Assembly: GCF_007421815.1 (NCBI RefSeq)
Contig: NZ_VLNT01000004.1
Location: 1-64,000 of the forward strand
DNA: 64,000 bases
Origin: Aeromicrobium piscarium
Lineage (GTDB): Bacteria; Actinomycetota; Actinomycetes; Propionibacteriales; Nocardioidaceae
Reading direction: 5' to 3'
Shown here: one piece after another, positions 44,247 through 53,366 of the stretch
How positions within the stretch are numbered: the stretch's first letter is position 1
How the letters are laid out: every line of letters starts with the position of its first letter
Program-made: the position numbers and the translations under genes
The notes under the pieces: model-generated
What the model was told of the DNA's origin: nothing
Database searches by the model: none
Seen by the model: only the letters and a program-made list of their open reading frames with translations

Positions 44247-44629
44247 GCGAGCCTCGGCGGGAGCGGATCACCAGCCCACTGACGAGCGCGCGGACCCATG
44301 TGCCACGCACGGTCCGCCAGGAGATCCACGAGTCGACTGGTGTGGGCGAGGTGTACGTGCGCAGCCTGGTCCGATCGCAGTTGCGCGCCGCGCTGACGGT
44401 CGTGGCGAGCGTGGCCCTGACGATCGGTCTGCTGCCGGTCGTCTTCGTGGTCTTCGGCGACCTGTCGGGGGTGACCGTCGGCGGCATCGGCCTGCCGTGG
44501 ATCGTGCTCGGCATCGCCGTCTACCCGGCGGTCTTCGTCCTGGGATGGCTTTACGTCCGCTTCGCCGAGCGCGCCGAGGTCGACTTCGCCGCTCTCGTGG
44601 AGGCCTCCGCGACGGAGGAGGAGTCGTGA
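44243..44629 (+). CDS. DUF485-like membrane protein (symporter partner)
   Basis: 128 residues: polar N-terminus, two membrane helices (AALTVVASVALTIGLLPVVF; LPWIVLGIAVYPAVFVLGWL) and YVRFAERAEVDF at the end. DUF485 proteins are encoded just before acetate/monocarboxylate symporters. Overlaps both neighbours by four bases. Confidence 0.82.
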   Translation: MSEPRRERITSPLTSARTHVPRTVRQEIHESTGVGEVYVRSLVRSQLRAALTVVASVALTIGLLPVVFVVFGDLSGVTVGGIGLPWIVLGIAVYPAVFVLGWLYVRFAERAEVDFAALVEASATEEES

Positions 44630-46128
44630 GCCCCGGCGCCGCGATCGCCGCGATCGTGGTGGTCACCGCCGCGACAGTGACCATCGGCGCCCTCGGCCTG
44701 CGGATCAGTCGCACCACCAGCGACTTCTATGTCGCCTCGCGATCGGTCTCGCCGGGCCTGAACAGCTCGGCGATCAGCGGCGAGTACCTGTCGGCCGCAT
44801 CGTTCCTGGGCATCGCCGGTCTGGTGCTGACCTTCGGCGCCGACATGCTCTGGTACCCGATCGGCTGGACCACCGGCTATCTCCTGCTGCTCGTCTTCGT
44901 GGCGGCCCCGCTGCGGCGATCGGGGGCCTACACGATCCCGGACTTCGCCCAGCTGCGGCTGGGGTCGAGCGGGGTCCGGCTGACCTCGACCTGGCTGGTC
45001 GTGGGGGTCGGCTGGCTCTATCTGATGCCGCAGTTCCAGGGGGCCGGGCTGACCGTGCAGGCCACGACCGGCGCTCCGCAGTGGGTCGGCACGGCACTCG
45101 TCGCGGTCGTGGTGCTCGTCAACGTCGTCTCGGGAGGAATGCGCAGCATCACCTTCGTGCAGGCCTTCCAGTACTGGGTCAAGCTCACGGCGATGCTGGT
45201 GCCGCTCGCCTTCCTGGCGCTGGTGTGGCGGGCCGACGGCTCGCCCAGCCCGGTGGCCGCGGAGCAATGGTTCGCCCCGCTCGGCGCGGTCACCCCGCAG
45301 AGCCTCTATACGACCTATGCGGTCATCATCGCTACCTTCCTCGGGACGATGGGGCTGCCGCACGTGGTGGTGCGCTTCTACACCAATCCCGACGGCCGCG
45401 CGGCGCGCCGCACCACGCTGCTGGTCCTCGCGCTGCTCGGCATGTTCTACCTGCTGCCGACCGCGTACGGGGTGCTCGGACGGATCTACGCGCCCGATCT
45501 GGTGGACGCCGGACACGCCGACACCGTGGTGTTGGAGCTGCCGGGACGGATGATCGACGGGGTCGGCGGAGACGCGCTCGCGGCGTTGCTGATGGGTGGC
45601 GCGTTCGCCGCCTTCCTCTCAACCTCGTCGGGGGTCACGATGGCACTGGCCGGCGTGGTCGGACAGGGGCTGGGCCGGCGCGGACCATGGCGCGTGAGGC
45701 TCTCCGCGGTCGCTGCGCTGCGGTGGGCCGCCGCGGCATGTGTGACGGTGCCGCTCGCGCTCGGTCTGCTCGCGCAGCCCATCCCGGTCGCCAACTCGGT
45801 CGTTTTCGCCTTCGCCCTGGCCGCCTCGACCTTCTGTCCGCTGCTGGTCCTGGGGATCTGGTGGCGAGGCCTGACCGCGCCCGGTGCCGTCGCCGGGCTC
45901 GTGGGCGGCGGGCTCGCGGCGACGGCCGCACCTCTGCTGACCCTCACGATCGCCCCAGGGGGCTGGCTCGGAACACTCCTCGCGCAGCCCGCCGCCTGGT
46001 CGGTGCCGCTGGGCTTCGCCCTCATGATCGGCGGCTCCCTCCTGACGCGTTCGCGGGTCCCGGCCGATGTGAGCCGGACGATGGTGCGCCTGCACACCCC
46101 CGAAGGCCTCCGCCTCGATCGCAGCTGA
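44626..46128 (+). CDS. Sodium:solute symporter (acetate/monocarboxylate type), first copy
   Basis: 500 residues from GTG 44626, about 13 membrane helices. SSS features: SDFYVASRSVSPGLNSSAIS with [15 protein letters not shown], and ATFLGTMGLPHVVVRFYTNP, the GLPH element typical of ActP-like carriers. Likely takes up acetate or a related acid. A second module of the same type follows at 54576. Confidence 0.9.
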   Translation: MSPGAAIAAIVVVTAATVTIGALGLRISRTTSDFYVASRSVSPGLNSSAISGEYLSAASFLGIAGLVLTFGADMLWYPIGWTTGYLLLLVFVAAPLRRSGAYTIPDFAQLRLGSSGVRLTSTWLVVGVGWLYLMPQFQGAGLTVQATTGAPQWVGTALVAVVVLVNVVSGGMRSITFVQAFQYWVKLTAMLVPLAFLALVWRADGSPSPVAAEQWFAPLGAVTPQSLYTTYAVIIATFLGTMGLPHVVVRFYTNPDGRAARRTTLLVLALLGMFYLLPTAYGVLGRIYAPDLVDAGHADTVVLELPGRMIDGVGGDALAALLMGGAFAAFLSTSSGVTMALAGVVGQGLGRRGPWRVRLSAVAALRWAAAACVTVPLALGLLAQPIPVANSVVFAFALAASTFCPLLVLGIWWRGLTAPGAVAGLVGGGLAATAAPLLTLTIAPGGWLGTLLAQPAAWSVPLGFALMIGGSLLTRSRVPADVSRTMVRLHTPEGLRLDRS

Positions 46129-46146
46129 TCCGCGTTGAGCCGTGAC

Positions 46147-46241
46147 GGTGGCGGTGGCGGTAGACCATCAACCTCACCCCTCCCGTGGCGGTAGACCATC
46201 AACCTGATCGGGCCTCGATGAGGTTGACCAGGTACCGCCAG
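46147..46241. repeat. Intergenic palindromic repeat, family A (copy 3)
   Basis: Two left arms (GGCGGTAGACCATCAACCTC) and one right arm GAGGTTGACCAGGTACCGCC between the convergent symporter and SDR genes. Confidence 0.82.
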
Positions 46242-46266
46242 CCGGCGCCGCACGTGAACGATCCGC

Positions 46267-47001
46267 TCAGAGCGGGCGGCGCGCCAGGCTGAAGATCTGG
46301 CCGGTCGGTCCCGCAGGTCCCAGACGCAACAGGTCGAGCACGAAGGACGCCACCTCCTCGGGCTCCTTGACGCGCTCGCTCGGCAGATGCTCCGGGGCCT
46401 CGCCGGGCTCGAAGAGATCCTTCGTCATCTCGGTCGCGACGGGCCCCGGCACCAGCTCGTTGACGGAGATCCCGTAGCGCCACACCTCCTGTGAGAGCGC
46501 CGCCGACAGGTAGCTCACCGCGGCCTTCGAGGCACCGTAGGCCGACATACCGGGCACGACGGAATGTCCCGCCCCTGATCCGACGAACAGGACCTGTCCT
46601 CCACCGGCATCCTTCATCGCCTGCACGACCGGGCGAGCCGTCAGGTATGCGCCGATGGTGTTGGTCCAGATCGTGCCGATCCAGGCGTCCGGATCGGAGC
46701 GCACCACGGTGCGCGAGGTCTCCACCCCCGCATTGGCGACCAGCACGTCGACACGGCCGAAGGCCTCGATCGTGGTGGCGACCAGTCGCTCACAGGCCTC
46801 GCGGTCGTCGACATCACAGCCGACCGCCGCCGCCTCATGGCCTTCCGCACGCAGCTGTTCGGCGATTCGCTCCACCGCATCGACGGAGCGCGCCGCCAGC
46901 ACGACGCACATGCCGCTACGAGCGAGCACCTCCGCACAGGACCGGCCGATTCCCCGGCTCGCCCCCGTGACGATCGCCACCTGACCCTCTGGGCTGCTCA
47001 C
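46267..47001 (-). CDS. Short-chain dehydrogenase/reductase
   Basis: 244 residues from GTG 47001. Cofactor loop TGASRGIGRS, NAGVE, catalytic Ser in FVGSGAGHS and the YxxxK pair in YGASKAAVS, then PGPVATEM. Likely oxidises or reduces a hydroxy/keto intermediate. It is last in the tct/CoA-transferase operon, overlapping the preceding stop. Confidence 0.9.
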   Translation of the reverse strand: MSSPEGQVAIVTGASRGIGRSCAEVLARSGMCVVLAARSVDAVERIAEQLRAEGHEAAAVGCDVDDREACERLVATTIEAFGRVDVLVANAGVETSRTVVRSDPDAWIGTIWTNTIGAYLTARPVVQAMKDAGGGQVLFVGSGAGHSVVPGMSAYGASKAAVSYLSAALSQEVWRYGISVNELVPGPVATEMTKDLFEPGEAPEHLPSERVKEPEEVASFVLDLLRLGPAGPTGQIFSLARRPL

Positions 47002-48258
47002 ACGACCCCTCCGTTCGCGATCCGAGTGCCGGCCGTGCCGGCAGTGGGGTGATCGGCGACCACACCCTCGTCGACCAATGTCACGATGTCCGCCGGCTCG
47101 TATCCCAGTTCGGTCAGCAGCGACCGTGTGTGCTCGCCGACGGCCGGCGCAGGGACCCCGCCGAGAGTCGGCTCGAGGGTCGACATGCGGTACGGCAACC
47201 GGATATAACGGCCCGGCGTGCCGGTGGGAGCGCGGTCGAACCGGCCCACGACGCCGAGCCGCTCGACCACCTCGTCGCCGACCATCCCGTCGTAGTCGCG
47301 GACCGCGCCGGCCACCAGCCCGTTGCCGGTGAGCCGCTCCACGCACTCATCGGTCGTCATCGCCGAGAACGCATCGTCGAGGACCTCATGCAGGAGCGAC
47401 CGATGCGCGACCCGGGCCTCCACCGTCGCGAGCCGCTCATCGGTGACCAGGTCGTGTCGGCCGATGAGCTCGCAGAGCCGTGCCCAGTGTGGCGGCGTGT
47501 AGGCCGAGAGCACCACGAAGCCGTCCTTGGTGCGGATCAGGTCGGCGGCCGGAGCCGCACCAGGTTGCCCGTTGCCGCTGCGGACCGGGGCGCGCCCCGT
47601 CACGAAGTACTCGGTCACATTGGGCGGCCTGGATGTTGACCGCCGTCTCGATGAGCGACAGCTCGATGTCGGCCGCGGTGCCGCCTCGTTCGCGGTCGTA
47701 GAGCGCAGCGAGGATCGCCTGAGCGGCAGCCTGCGCCGTGGCGACGTCGACGACGGCGAAGCCCACCCGCTGGGGCTCCCCCGCGGCCTCGCCGGTGATC
47801 GACATGATGCCGCTCTCAGCCTGCGCGGCGATGTCGAGACCGGCGCGGCGAGCGTCCGGACCCTCCGCGCCGAAGCCGCTGATCGACACATAGATCAACC
47901 GAGGATTGCGTTCCCGCAGCCCGGCGGCGTCCAAACCCATCGCCGCCATCGCCGAGGGACGTAGGTTCTGCACGACGACATCGGCATCGGCGATCAGCTC
48001 GGCCACCACCGCTCGGCCGCGAGCCGTCGAGAGGTCGACCGCGAGCGAGCGCTTGCGCCGGTTGTAGGCATGGAACATGCCCTGACCGAAGGACCCGAGG
48101 TGGCGCGTGGCCTCACCACGCAGCGGCTCGACCTTGACGACATCAGCGCCCAGATCGGCGAGTACCGAGGTCGCCCCCGGGCCGGCGATGTACTGCGTGA
48201 CGTCGACGACGCGGACCCCCGCCAGCGGACCGCTGCCGGTTCCAGCATCGCGCGTCAT
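46998..48258 (-). pseudogene. CaiB/BaiF-type CoA transferase with a one-base frameshift
   Basis: From ATG 48258 the protein starts as a class III CoA transferase (GVRVVDVTQYIAGPGATSVL, then LGADVVKVEPLRGEATR and the LSTARGR region with VVVQNLRPSAMAAMGL). At a CCC run (47622-47624) one extra base moves the frame after IETAVNIQA; the other frame goes on with NVTEYFVTGRAPVRSGNGQP to the end of the family at 46998. The two parts fit together without loss, so it is either a very recent mutation or a sequencing error. Such enzymes transfer CoA between acids. ATGA overlap with tctA. Confidence 0.8.
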
Positions 48259-49772
48259 TCGGGCACCACCTCCACGAGCGTGCGGCCCGCGCGACGGGCG
48301 CGCATCGAGAAGACCGCCTGGGCGACGAGTCCGAGGACCAGCAGCACCCACAGGACCGCGGCGATCGGACTCGTGACGAAATACGTCACGTCGCCCTGGC
48401 TGATGAACAGTCCTTCACGCAGATACCGTTCCGCGAAGGGGCCGAGGATGAGCCCGAGCGCGAGCGGCGCCATGTGGTAGCCGTAGTGACTGAGCACATA
48501 GCCCAGCACGCCGGCGAGCACCAGCACGATGACATCGAGCATGCTGCTGTTGAGCGCATAGGTGCCGACGATCGAGACCACGGTGATGACCGAGATCAGG
48601 ATGCTGCGCGGGATCTGCAGCAGGCGCACCCACACGCCGATCAGCGGCAGGTTCAGGATCACGAGCACCACATTGCCGATGTACATCGACGCGATGACGC
48701 CCCAGAAGATCTCCGGATGCTGGACCGACAGCAACGGCCCGGGCGTGACGCCCTGGATCATCATCGCGGCCACCATCAGCGCGAGGACCGGCGTGAACGG
48801 GATGCCCAGCGACAGCAACGGCACCATGCCCGAGGTGGCTGCCGCATTGTTGGCGGCCTCCGGCGAGGCGATGCCCTCGATCGCGCCCTTGCCCAGTTGA
48901 TCGCGGTTCTTGGAGAAGATCCGCTCGAACTTGTAGGCGACGAAGGTCGAGACCGTCGGCCCGGGGCCGGGCAGCAGACCGAAGATGAAGCCGGTGATCG
49001 TGCCCCGTCCCCACGGCGCCCAGGAGCGGCGCACGTCCTCGCGGGTCGGGCGCAGGTCGCGCATCCTGACCTTCTGCGGCGTCGGCAGGCGGGCGTCGTC
49101 GGCGACGAGGCGCATCACCTCGGCGATGCCGAACACGCCGACCGCCACCGCGACGACGTCGATGCCCTGCGCGAGCGCCGGGATGCCGAACTCGAGGCGA
49201 TTGGTGCCCGAGACGGCGTCCATGGCGACCGTGCCGAGCGCGAGCCCGATCACCATCGGGATCAGGCCGCTCGCGAGGCTGCCGCCCATGATCCGCACCA
49301 GGAAGATCAGGCCGATGACCGCGAGGGCGAGGAACTCCGGCGGACCGAAGTTGATCGCGAACTCCGCGACCGGCGGGCCGATCCAGGTGACGAGGATGAC
49401 CGCGACGGTGGCGGCGATGAACGAGCCGATCGTCATGATGAACAGCGCCGCTCCGGCACGCCCTTGTCGGGTCAGCTGATAGCCGTCGACCGTCGTCATC
49501 ACCGAGCTGGTCTCGCCGGGGATGTTCAGCAGCACGGAGGTGAGGGAGCCGCCGTATTGCACGCCGTAGTAGATCGCGGCGATCATGATGAGCCCCGCTA
49601 CGGGGCCGAGGGTGAAGGTCAGCGGCAGGAGCACCGCGGCACCGGCCGTCGGGCCGAGCCCGGGCAGGACGCCCACGATGGTGCCGGCCAGGCAGCCGAT
49701 GAGCGCGGCGGCGAGGTTCTCCGGCGTGAGCACGACCTCGAAGCCGTAGATGAGCTGCTGCAGGATGTCCAT
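48255..49772 (-). CDS. tctA: Tripartite tricarboxylate transporter large permease TctA
   Basis: 505 residues, about 12 membrane helices. Family signatures GVLPGLGPTAGAAVLLPLTF and PGPGPTVSTFVAYKFERIF, and AANNAAATSGMVPLLSLGIP. It forms the proton/sodium-coupled carrier that works with TctB and the binding protein TctC. Confidence 0.94.
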   Translation of the reverse strand: MDILQQLIYGFEVVLTPENLAAALIGCLAGTIVGVLPGLGPTAGAAVLLPLTFTLGPVAGLIMIAAIYYGVQYGGSLTSVLLNIPGETSSVMTTVDGYQLTRQGRAGAALFIMTIGSFIAATVAVILVTWIGPPVAEFAINFGPPEFLALAVIGLIFLVRIMGGSLASGLIPMVIGLALGTVAMDAVSGTNRLEFGIPALAQGIDVVAVAVGVFGIAEVMRLVADDARLPTPQKVRMRDLRPTREDVRRSWAPWGRGTITGFIFGLLPGPGPTVSTFVAYKFERIFSKNRDQLGKGAIEGIASPEAANNAAATSGMVPLLSLGIPFTPVLALMVAAMMIQGVTPGPLLSVQHPEIFWGVIASMYIGNVVLVILNLPLIGVWVRLLQIPRSILISVITVVSIVGTYALNSSMLDVIVLVLAGVLGYVLSHYGYHMAPLALGLILGPFAERYLREGLFISQGDVTYFVTSPIAAVLWVLLVLGLVAQAVFSMRARRAGRTLVEVVPE

Positions 49773-50275
49773 CAGATCAGCTCATCGAGGACGGAGGCCG
49801 GCAGGTAGACGTCGAGCAGGTCACGGAAGATCAGCGACGAGACGACCGCGAGCACGGCACCGGTGAGCAGGGCCTTCCACCAGGTTCGCTGGCCCGCGGC
49901 CCAGCTGACGGCCGTGCCGGTGATGAGCGCGCTCATCAGATAGCCGAGGGTTGGCAGCGCGATGATGCCGACCAACATCGCGGCGACGAAGATCCACGGC
50001 TTCGGGTCGGCGGAGACCGGGGGACTCGCGACGGCCGTCGCGGAACGCCGTTCCTCGACGAGGCCCGTCGCTCCGGCGAGGATCGCGAGCACGCCGACCA
50101 CGAGGGGGTAGAGGCCCGGGCCCGGATGGGCGAGGTCGCCGCGCTCGACACCCCAGCTGGCCGCCACGAGCCCGAACCCGCCGAGGACGGTGACCGCCGA
50201 GATGATCATGCGTCCTCGGTTGCCCCTCCCCTCGGGCGCGCTCGGGGAGGCGGTCTCCAGCGGTTCGGCCGTCAT
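49772..50275 (-). CDS. tctB: Tripartite tricarboxylate transporter small permease TctB
   Basis: 167 residues, four membrane segments, with GDLAHPGPGLYPLVVGVLAI, the usual loop of TctB proteins. Stop and start overlap tctA and tctC as TGATG. Confidence 0.9.
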   Translation of the reverse strand: MTAEPLETASPSAPEGRGNRGRMIISAVTVLGGFGLVAASWGVERGDLAHPGPGLYPLVVGVLAILAGATGLVEERRSATAVASPPVSADPKPWIFVAAMLVGIIALPTLGYLMSALITGTAVSWAAGQRTWWKALLTGAVLAVVSSLIFRDLLDVYLPASVLDELI

Positions 50276-51270
50276 CACTGCTTCCCGCCGAACTGCTCCA
50301 TGATCTGCTCGTACCGGCTCTGCAGCTCGCTCATCGCCGCGGAGCTGTCGTCGATATCGAGGTAGGAGACCGGGAAGCCGATCTTGGCCATCTGATCGCC
50401 GAAGTCGCCCTTGGTCGCCGTCTCCAGCGCCTCGCTGAGCTTGTCGGCGACCTCGTCGTCGATACCGGCGGGGGCCAGCATGACGAGCTGGGCCTTCGGG
50501 ATGAGATCGGTCGGCACGTCGATGGACGCCAGGGTCTCGGCATCCTCGGCGCCCTCGGCGGGCTCGTCGCCCATCGTGCCGGCGATGACGAGCTTGCCGG
50601 CGTCCACGAATCCCTGGGCGACCGGCACGGTCGTCATCGCGAGCTCGACCTGCCCGGAGGCGACGGCCTTGTTGATCTCGGCGCCGCCGCCGGTGATCGG
50701 CACCGGCACGATGTCGATGTCCGCCGCCAGGGCGAAGGCCTGGGCAGTGAGGTCATTGGAGCCGCCGGTGCCCGGGTGGGCGATGCGGATCGTGCCGGGG
50801 TTCTGCTTGGCCGCGTCGACGATATCGGCGAGCGACTGGTACGGGCTGTCCGCGGAGGCCACGATCACGAAGCGCGAGGGCGCGACGCCCAAGGTCTCCA
50901 CGCCATCGGGCCCGTAGGGCAGGTCTTCGTTGATGATCGGCTGCAGGACGATATTCGAGTCGGTCGCGACGCCGATCGAGTAACCGTCCGCCTTCGCCTT
51001 CGCGACCTCGCCGACGCCGATGGCGCCGCCACCGCCCTCCTTGTTGACCACCACGACGGAGGTGTCGAGCTCCTGCTCCAGGGCCGTGGCGAGCAGCCGG
51101 CCGGCGGTGTCGGTGCCGCCGCCCGGCGCGTAGGGGATGGTCAGCGTGATCGACTTGGTCGGATAGTCGCTCTCGGAGCCGCCGGTGCTCGTGGCACAGG
51201 CGGCCAAGGCCAGGGAGCCGATCGCGAGGGCCGAGCCGAGAGCGAGGCCGCGGCGCAGGGATGAGGTCAT
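50275..51270 (-). CDS. tctC: Tripartite tricarboxylate transporter binding lipoprotein TctC
   Basis: 331 residues. Signal peptide with lipobox LALAAC (Cys near residue 25). BugT/TctC fold: ITLTIPYAPGGGTDTAGRLL, VVVNKEGGGGAIGVGEVAKA, and RIAHPGTGGSNDLT. Binds a carboxylate outside the membrane; the exact ligand is not evident. First transporter gene, 26 bases after the nitronate-monooxygenase-like gene. Confidence 0.93.
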   Translation of the reverse strand: MTSSLRRGLALGSALAIGSLALAACATSTGGSESDYPTKSITLTIPYAPGGGTDTAGRLLATALEQELDTSVVVVNKEGGGGAIGVGEVAKAKADGYSIGVATDSNIVLQPIINEDLPYGPDGVETLGVAPSRFVIVASADSPYQSLADIVDAAKQNPGTIRIAHPGTGGSNDLTAQAFALAADIDIVPVPITGGGAEINKAVASGQVELAMTTVPVAQGFVDAGKLVIAGTMGDEPAEGAEDAETLASIDVPTDLIPKAQLVMLAPAGIDDEVADKLSEALETATKGDFGDQMAKIGFPVSYLDIDDSSAAMSELQSRYEQIMEQFGGKQ

Positions 51271-51296
51271 GTCGGTGATTCCTGTCGGTGAGGGGA

Positions 51297-52289
51297 CTAC
51301 TGGTCGATGCGCTGGAGGGCGGCGGTGGCGTCGCGCTCCAGCGAGTTGATGATCGAGCGGACATCGGTGAGCTGGTCGAAGTAGGCGACGCTCTGGCCGG
51401 CCTCGGACTTCAGGAGCGGCTCGACGTGGTGGCGTTCGACCGCGCCGAGGAAGTCGCCGACGAGGATGTCCTGGAAGGGCATCTTCAACGGCGTGGGCGC
51501 GGCTTGGGCCTCCCACTCCTCGGTCCAGGCGGTCTTGATCTGACGTAGCGTCTTGCCGCTGTCGGCCCGTGAGCGGATCGTGTCGGCCGAGCCCGCGGCC
51601 TCGAGCTTGGCCCGGACCACCGGGTCCATCCCGTGTTCGCGGGTGAACAGCCAGGCGGTTCCCATCCAGACTCCCGCGCCCCCGAGGGCCAGTGCGGCTG
51701 CGATGTGCTCGCCACCGGCGACGCCGCCGGCCACGACCACGGGGACATCACCGGCGAGCCGGACGATCTGCGGCACGAGGGCGAAGGTGCCGATGTCTCC
51801 GGTGTGGGCACCCGCCTCGTACCCCTGCGCGACGAGCATGTCCGCCCCCGCGGCGAGCGCGCGCTCGGCGTGCTTGGGCGCTCCGACCAGGCTGATGACG
51901 GTCTTGCCGTGCTCCTTGGCCTCGGTGACCTTCGCCGGCGGCGAGCCCACGCCCATCGCCAGGATCGCGACCGGTGAGGCGAGGATCTCGGCGAACTGTC
52001 GGTCGGCCATCTCCTCGGACCGCACGAACCGCGAGCGGGTGCCCGGCAGTCCGTCATCGGGCACGCCGTACTTGTCGCGCAGGCCGGTGACGAAGGCCCG
52101 ATGCTCCTCGGGGATCGCGGCCTCCATCTGCGCCCGGTCATCGGTCTCGGGCATGCCCTGGGGCAGGACGAGGTCGATGCCGAAAGGCCGCCCGTCGGCC
52201 TGCTCGGCGAGCCAGGCGAGGCCGTCGCGGATCTCCTCCGGCGTGCTGCGCGTCGCTCCCCACACCCCGATGCCACCGGCCGCGGTCAC
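51297..52289 (-). CDS. Nitronate monooxygenase / 2-nitropropane-dioxygenase-like flavoprotein, 5' end defective
   Basis: FMN barrel with GGIGVWGATRSTPEEI, VSLVGAPKHAERALAAGADM, YEAGAHTGDIGTFALVPQIV and PVVVAGGVAGGEHIAAALAL. Family proteins oxidise alkyl nitronates or serve as other FMN oxidoreductases. The GTG at 52289 is the first start codon in frame, yet upstream codons still encode family sequence (LHTTICERLGARIPIFGFSH). An ATG with AAGGAG stands at 52381 but is out of frame; adding one more CATG unit there would restore MHASSLHTTIC. So the 5' end seems to have lost four bases. Confidence 0.75.
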   Translation of the reverse strand: MTAAGGIGVWGATRSTPEEIRDGLAWLAEQADGRPFGIDLVLPQGMPETDDRAQMEAAIPEEHRAFVTGLRDKYGVPDDGLPGTRSRFVRSEEMADRQFAEILASPVAILAMGVGSPPAKVTEAKEHGKTVISLVGAPKHAERALAAGADMLVAQGYEAGAHTGDIGTFALVPQIVRLAGDVPVVVAGGVAGGEHIAAALALGGAGVWMGTAWLFTREHGMDPVVRAKLEAAGSADTIRSRADSGKTLRQIKTAWTEEWEAQAAPTPLKMPFQDILVGDFLGAVERHHVEPLLKSEAGQSVAYFDQLTDVRSIINSLERDATAALQRIDQ

Positions 52290-52448
52290 CGCGGCGACGA
52301 CCTCGAGGGAGTGGGAGAAACCGAAGATCGGGATCCGGGCGCCGAGACGCTCGCAGATCGTGGTGTGGAGGCTGGATGCATGGACGTGGGCTCCTTGGAT
52401 GGGGTGCTCCGAGTAGCGTCCATCACACTCGTCTAGGCTTCAATCTGT

Positions 52449-52480
52449 TACTAGTGCCAGTAGAGATAAGTTCTTCTTAT
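52449..52480. promoter_or_regulatory. Possible LysR binding region
   Basis: TACTAGTGCCAGTA and, 3 bases on, ATAAGTTCTTCTTAT are two small inverted repeats between the nitronate-monooxygenase-like operon and the first LysR gene. LysR proteins often bind such sites in divergent gaps. Low-GC relative to the surroundings. Confidence 0.4.
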
Positions 52481-52496
52481 ATCCCAAGGAGGGCCC

Positions 52497-53366
52497 GTGC
52501 GCACCCGACAGCTCGAGTTCTTCCTGGCGGTGACCACCTGCGGCACGTTCTCGGGGGCCGCCACGGAGCTCGGGGTCTCCCAGCCCGCCCTGTCGCAGGC
52601 CATCGCGTCGCTGGAGGGCCGGGTCGGGACCGCGCTCTTCGTGCGCTCGCCCCACGGGGTGCGTCTGACGAAGGCCGGCCGGGAGTTCGAGGTGCCCGCC
52701 CGTGCCGCGCTCGCAGCCCTGCGCGATGCCGCGGACGCCGCCCGGCGGGCGGACCGCATCGAGAGCGGAGCACTCGAGATCGCCTGCCATTCCACCCTCG
52801 CCATCGACCCCACCGCCACCCTGGTCGGCCGCTTCCACCGGAATTTCAGCGACGTCACGGTGCGGGTCAGGGACGTGCCCGAGCGCGACCTCACCGAGCG
52901 GGAGCTGTTCGACCTCGGCGTGGACCTGGCGATCGTGTTCGGCGAGCTCGCCGGCCCGTCCACGACCACCGTGCCGCTGCCTCCGCTGGAGCTCGCCGCC
53001 GTGCTGCCCGGACCGGCCGATCGCACCACGACCCTCGAGGAGGTCATCGCCCACGGCCTGGTCACGACCCCGGTCGACAGCGCCTCGCGGATCTTCCTGT
53101 CCCGGCATCTGGAGTCGGCGGCGGTCGACGAGGCCGTCGCGGTCGAGGTGGAGTACACCGAGGCGATCCTGCCGCTGGTGATCAACGGCGCGGGGGCAGC
53201 CATCGTGCCCGCACGGCATGCTGCCGCGGCCGCATCGCTGCCGGGCCTGACTGTCTGCGAGCTGGTCCCGCGCGCCGAGCTGGACGTCGCGATCGCGATG
53301 CCGACGGGTACACCGACGGCGGCGGCCGCGGAGTTCATCTCCCTGGCGGAGGGGGCGAGCCGATGA
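52497..53366 (+). CDS. LysR-family transcriptional regulator, first
   Basis: 289 residues from GTG 52497 behind AAGGAGG. HTH LAVTTCGTFSGAATELGVSQ PALSQAIASLE and a periplasmic-binding-like effector domain. Divergent from the nmo-tctCBA-CoA-transferase-SDR operon, which it probably controls in response to the transported acid. Confidence 0.92.
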   Translation: MRTRQLEFFLAVTTCGTFSGAATELGVSQPALSQAIASLEGRVGTALFVRSPHGVRLTKAGREFEVPARAALAALRDAADAARRADRIESGALEIACHSTLAIDPTATLVGRFHRNFSDVTVRVRDVPERDLTERELFDLGVDLAIVFGELAGPSTTTVPLPPLELAAVLPGPADRTTTLEEVIAHGLVTTPVDSASRIFLSRHLESAAVDEAVAVEVEYTEAILPLVINGAGAAIVPARHAAAAASLPGLTVCELVPRAELDVAIAMPTGTPTAAAAEFISLAEGASR

